Source: Paracoccaceae bacterium (GTDB lineage Bacteria; Pseudomonadota; Alphaproteobacteria; Rhodobacterales; Rhodobacteraceae). From it: a stretch of 45,366 nt of DNA. Positions 43,180-45,366 of the stretch are shown piece by piece. Position 1 is the stretch's first letter, and the number at the start of each line of letters is the position of its first letter. The stretch is from contig JANZZL010000073.1 of assembly GCA_026419405.1 (NCBI GenBank), positions 1 through 45,366 on the forward strand, written 5' to 3'. Both the position numbers and the translations under genes were made by a program. The notes under the pieces are model-generated. The model saw only the letters and a program-made list of their open reading frames with translations, made no database searches and was not told where the DNA came from.

Positions 43180-44880
43180 ATGGACCGCCCCGCGGAACGC
43201 ATCGACACGCTCGTCATCGGCGCCGGACAGGCCGGCATCGCCGCCAGCGAACACCTGTCGCGCCACGGCATCCCCCACCTCGTGCTCGAACGCGACCGCA
43301 TCGCCGAGAAATGGCGGAGCTGGCGCTGGGACAGCCTGGTGGCCAACGGCCCGGCCTGGCACGACCGCTTCCCCGGCATGACCTATGCCTGCGACCCCGA
43401 GGGCTTCCCCGGCAAGGAGGAGGTGGCCGACTACCTCGAGGCCTACGCCCGCCGCATCGGCGCGCCGATCCGCACGGGCGTCGAGGTCACCCGGCTGGCG
43501 CGCAACCCCGAAGGTCCCGGCTTCCGCGCCGAGACCTCCGCCGGCCCGGTCGAGGCCCTGCGGGTGATCGTGGCGACCGGCGCCTTCCAGACGCCGGTGA
43601 TCCCGCGGATCGTGCCCGAGGAAGCGGGCGTGGCGCAGCTCCACTCCACCGCCTACCGCAACCCCGCCGCCCTGCCGCCGGGGGGCGTGCTGGTGGTGGG
43701 GGCGGGCTCCTCGGGGGCGCAGATCGCCGACGAGCTCAACCGCGCCGGCCGGCGGGTCTGGCTTTCGGTCTCGGCCCACGGCCGGCCGCCCCGGCGCTAC
43801 CGCGGGCGCGACTTCGTCTGGTGGCTCGGGGTGCTGAACCTGTGGGATCTCGAGGCCGCGCCCGATACCGAGCACGTCACCATCACCGTCTCGGGCGCCT
43901 ACGGCGGGCGCACGGTGGACTTCCGCCGCCTCGCCGCCGAGGGGATCACGCTCGCCGGCCGCGTGGCGGGCTATGCGGAGGGCGCGGTGACCTTCGCCGA
44001 CGACCTGCGCGCGAACCTCGCCAAGGGTGATGCCGACTACCTCGCGCTGCTCGAGGCCGCCGATGCCTGGGTCGCGCGCAACGGCGCGGACCTGCCCGAG
44101 GAGCCGCAGGCCCGGATCCTGCCCCCCGATCCGCCCTGCGTGACCCACCCCCTGGCCCGGCTGGACCTCGCCGCCGAGGGGGTGGGCAGCATCATCTGGG
44201 CCACCGGCTTCCGCCGCGACTTCGGCTGGATCGCGCTCGACTGCTTCCACCCCGACGGCTCGCCGCGCCACCAGCGCGGGGTGGCGGCCGAACCCGGCCT
44301 CTACTTCCTGGGCCTGCCCTGGCAGTCGCGGCGCGGGTCGTCCTTCATCTGGGGGGTCTGGCACGACGCGGCCTTCGTCGCCGACCACATCGCCCGGATG
44401 CGCCACTACCTCGCCCATTCCCCCGCCGGGACGCCGGCATCCCGCCCCAGAGAGGAGGCCCCCTTGGCCCATACCCGCATCCGCCCCTTCAACACCCGCG
44501 ACACCTATCCCGAACAGCGGCTCGACAACGACCTCGCCCAGGCGGTGGTCACCCGCGGCGGCCGCATCGTCTGGCTGCGCGGCCAGTGCCCGCAGGACCT
44601 CGACACCGCGCAGGACATCCCCAGCCACGACCCGGTGGCGCAGACCCACAAGGTGATGCAGAACATCCGCCAGCTGATCGAGGAGGCCGGCGGGCGCATG
44701 GAGCACCTCGTGAAGGTCGTGGTCTACCTCACCGACGTGCGCCACCGCGAGGCGGTCTACCGCACCATGGGCGAATACATCCGCGGCGTGCACCCGGTCT
44801 CGACCGGGCTCGTGGTCTCGGCGCTGGCCCGCCCCGGCTGGCTGGTCGAGATCGACGCCACCGCCGTCATCCCGGACTGA
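43180..44880 (+). CDS. flavin-containing monooxygenase fused in frame to a RidA domain
   Basis: Residues 1-425 form an FMO-type NAD(P)H-dependent flavoprotein: FAD-binding GAGQAG (14-19), a LHSTAYRNP segment like the FMO H-S-x-x-Y motif, and NADPH-binding VVGAGSSGAQ. The end of this part, LPWQSRRGSSFIWGVWHDAA, is typical of the family. The frame runs on without a stop into a complete RidA domain (429-566). FMOs oxygenate amines or related substrates. The ATG at 43180 lies eight bases after the previous stop; the fusion may be real, or the RidA may also be translated separately. Confidence 0.85.
   Translation: MDRPAERIDTLVIGAGQAGIAASEHLSRHGIPHLVLERDRIAEKWRSWRWDSLVANGPAWHDRFPGMTYACDPEGFPGKEEVADYLEAYARRIGAPIRTGVEVTRLARNPEGPGFRAETSAGPVEALRVIVATGAFQTPVIPRIVPEEAGVAQLHSTAYRNPAALPPGGVLVVGAGSSGAQIADELNRAGRRVWLSVSAHGRPPRRYRGRDFVWWLGVLNLWDLEAAPDTEHVTITVSGAYGGRTVDFRRLAAEGITLAGRVAGYAEGAVTFADDLRANLAKGDADYLALLEAADAWVARNGADLPEEPQARILPPDPPCVTHPLARLDLAAEGVGSIIWATGFRRDFGWIALDCFHPDGSPRHQRGVAAEPGLYFLGLPWQSRRGSSFIWGVWHDAAFVADHIARMRHYLAHSPAGTPASRPREEAPLAHTRIRPFNTRDTYPEQRLDNDLAQAVVTRGGRIVWLRGQCPQDLDTAQDIPSHDPVAQTHKVMQNIRQLIEEAGGRMEHLVKVVVYLTDVRHREAVYRTMGEYIRGVHPVSTGLVVSALARPGWLVEIDATAVIPD
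44464..44880 (+). CDS. RidA-family protein, possible separate product from an internal TTG
   Basis: Within the fusion frame, a TTG at 44464 is preceded by AGAGAGGAGG at ideal spacing, so a 138-residue RidA protein could be made on its own. Its start AHTRIRPFNTRDTYPEQ matches a group of RidA proteins normally encoded as a separate gene next to such FMOs. The catalytic arginine position of RidA (P-A-R-T-T) reads V-S-T-G-L here, so classical imine deamination is doubtful. The C-terminal WLVEIDATAVIP is standard. Confidence 0.65.
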   Translation: MAHTRIRPFNTRDTYPEQRLDNDLAQAVVTRGGRIVWLRGQCPQDLDTAQDIPSHDPVAQTHKVMQNIRQLIEEAGGRMEHLVKVVVYLTDVRHREAVYRTMGEYIRGVHPVSTGLVVSALARPGWLVEIDATAVIPD

Positions 44881-44891
44881 GCGCCGCGCGC

Positions 44892-45365
44892 TCAGTAGAG
44901 CTCCAGTTCGCGCAGGATGCCCGGCCAGCGGCCGAGCCGGTCGCGCGCCCGGTCCGGGTCGCGTTCGGCGACCGCATGGGTGACGAGGTTGAGGATCGTC
45001 GCCAGCGGCCCCGTGCTCTCGAGGAAGGCGCCGACCTTGGTCGCGGCGTGGAACACGTGGGGCGTGTGGTCGCGCGCCCAGGTGTTGAGCTCGTCGGTGA
45101 CGACCACGGCCGCGTAACCCAGCCGCCGGGCGGTGCGCAGCACCACCGGCGCCTCGCGGGCGTAGGGCACCATGTCCACCAGGATCAGGCAGCGCGCGCG
45201 GCCGTCGGGCGCCTCGCCGGGGATCCACTCCGCCAGCCCCGAGTCGTGGGCGGCGACGAAGCGCACGCCCGGGCGCACGATGCCGAGCCGGCGGGCGAAG
45301 TCCTCGGCCAGGCCCCGCACCGTCTGGAAGCCGGTGACGAAGACCTCCTCGGCCGCGGCCACCGC
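44892..45365 (-). CDS. MurR/RpiR-family regulator, C-terminal SIS domain (5' end beyond window)
   Basis: The 158 visible codons encode the sugar-isomerase (SIS) ligand-binding domain of an RpiR-type repressor: EVFVTGFQTVRGLAEDFARR, then RCLILVDMVPYAREAPVVLR and GYAAVVVTDELNTWARDHTP. The N-terminal HTH lies outside the window. SIS domains usually bind phosphosugars, but many RpiR proteins beside amine or amino-acid operons respond to other ligands. It is convergent with the RidA end of the catabolic operon and may regulate it. Confidence 0.85.
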   Translation of the reverse strand, partial: AVAAAEEVFVTGFQTVRGLAEDFARRLGIVRPGVRFVAAHDSGLAEWIPGEAPDGRARCLILVDMVPYAREAPVVLRTARRLGYAAVVVTDELNTWARDHTPHVFHAATKVGAFLESTGPLATILNLVTHAVAERDPDRARDRLGRWPGILRELELY

Positions 45366-45366
45366 C

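Overview
The window is about 70% G+C and reads as a chromosomal segment of a Rhodobacterales-type alphaproteobacterium. The main reasons are a complete Rhodobacter capsulatus-type gene transfer agent (GTA) cluster, a fused cytochrome b561-YceI protein, C-terminally extended ribosomal proteins S6 and L9, and a zwf-pgl-pgi operon with a LacI-type operator (CceR-like). I see no rRNA, tRNA, CRISPR array, insertion sequence or integrase. No gene-free stretch exceeds about 240 bases.

Layout. (1) 1-911, minus: three tightly coupled virion-type genes, namely a spike-base-like protein, a 44-residue protein and a tail-fibre-like repeat protein cut by the window edge. (2) 1078-1428, plus: a RidA-family protein. 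(3) 1474-5198, minus: pgi, pgl and zwf, with an operator just upstream of zwf; pgl carries an in-frame amber codon that removes its conserved C-terminus. (4) 5331-8704: a ureohydrolase, an excalibur-domain protein, an HNH endonuclease, a VOC protein and cysE. (5) 8781-23983, minus: the GTA operon g1-g15 in canonical order, followed by DUF2793-type and DUF7742-type genes. Its upstream region has a CtrA-like box, a good sigma70 promoter and an intrinsic-terminator-like hairpin in the leader. (6) 24170-30073, minus: fabD-fabG-acpP, a second ureohydrolase with an altered metal motif, then fabF-mltG. (7) 30197-32770, plus: cytochrome b561-YceI, then rpsF-rpsR-rplI. (8) 32844-36438, minus: a PhyH-like protein, a TauE/SafE permease, dusA and a LuxR-type regulator. 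(9) 36437-44880, plus: a polyamine-type ABC transporter (PotABCD-like), a nitrilase-superfamily amidase, a TMA/DMA-dehydrogenase-like flavoprotein, and a flavin monooxygenase joined in frame to a RidA domain. An RpiR-type regulator (minus, incomplete) follows.

How the parts work together. The GTA genes encode DNA packaging (g1-g2), the head (g3-g6), neck and tail (g7-g12) and the baseplate and cell-wall-penetrating tip (g13-g15). The three genes at 1-911 probably supply head-spike or fibre parts, and in this genome they lie about 8 kb from the main cluster. The 36-45 kb cluster looks like an uptake and oxidation unit for an N-alkylated amine or amine-derived compound. The transporter imports it, the monooxygenase and TMADH-like enzyme oxidise it, the amidase hydrolyses an amide intermediate, and RidA deals with reactive imine or enamine products. 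The substrate is unknown. This cluster and the GTA control region are the parts most likely to hold undescribed biology.
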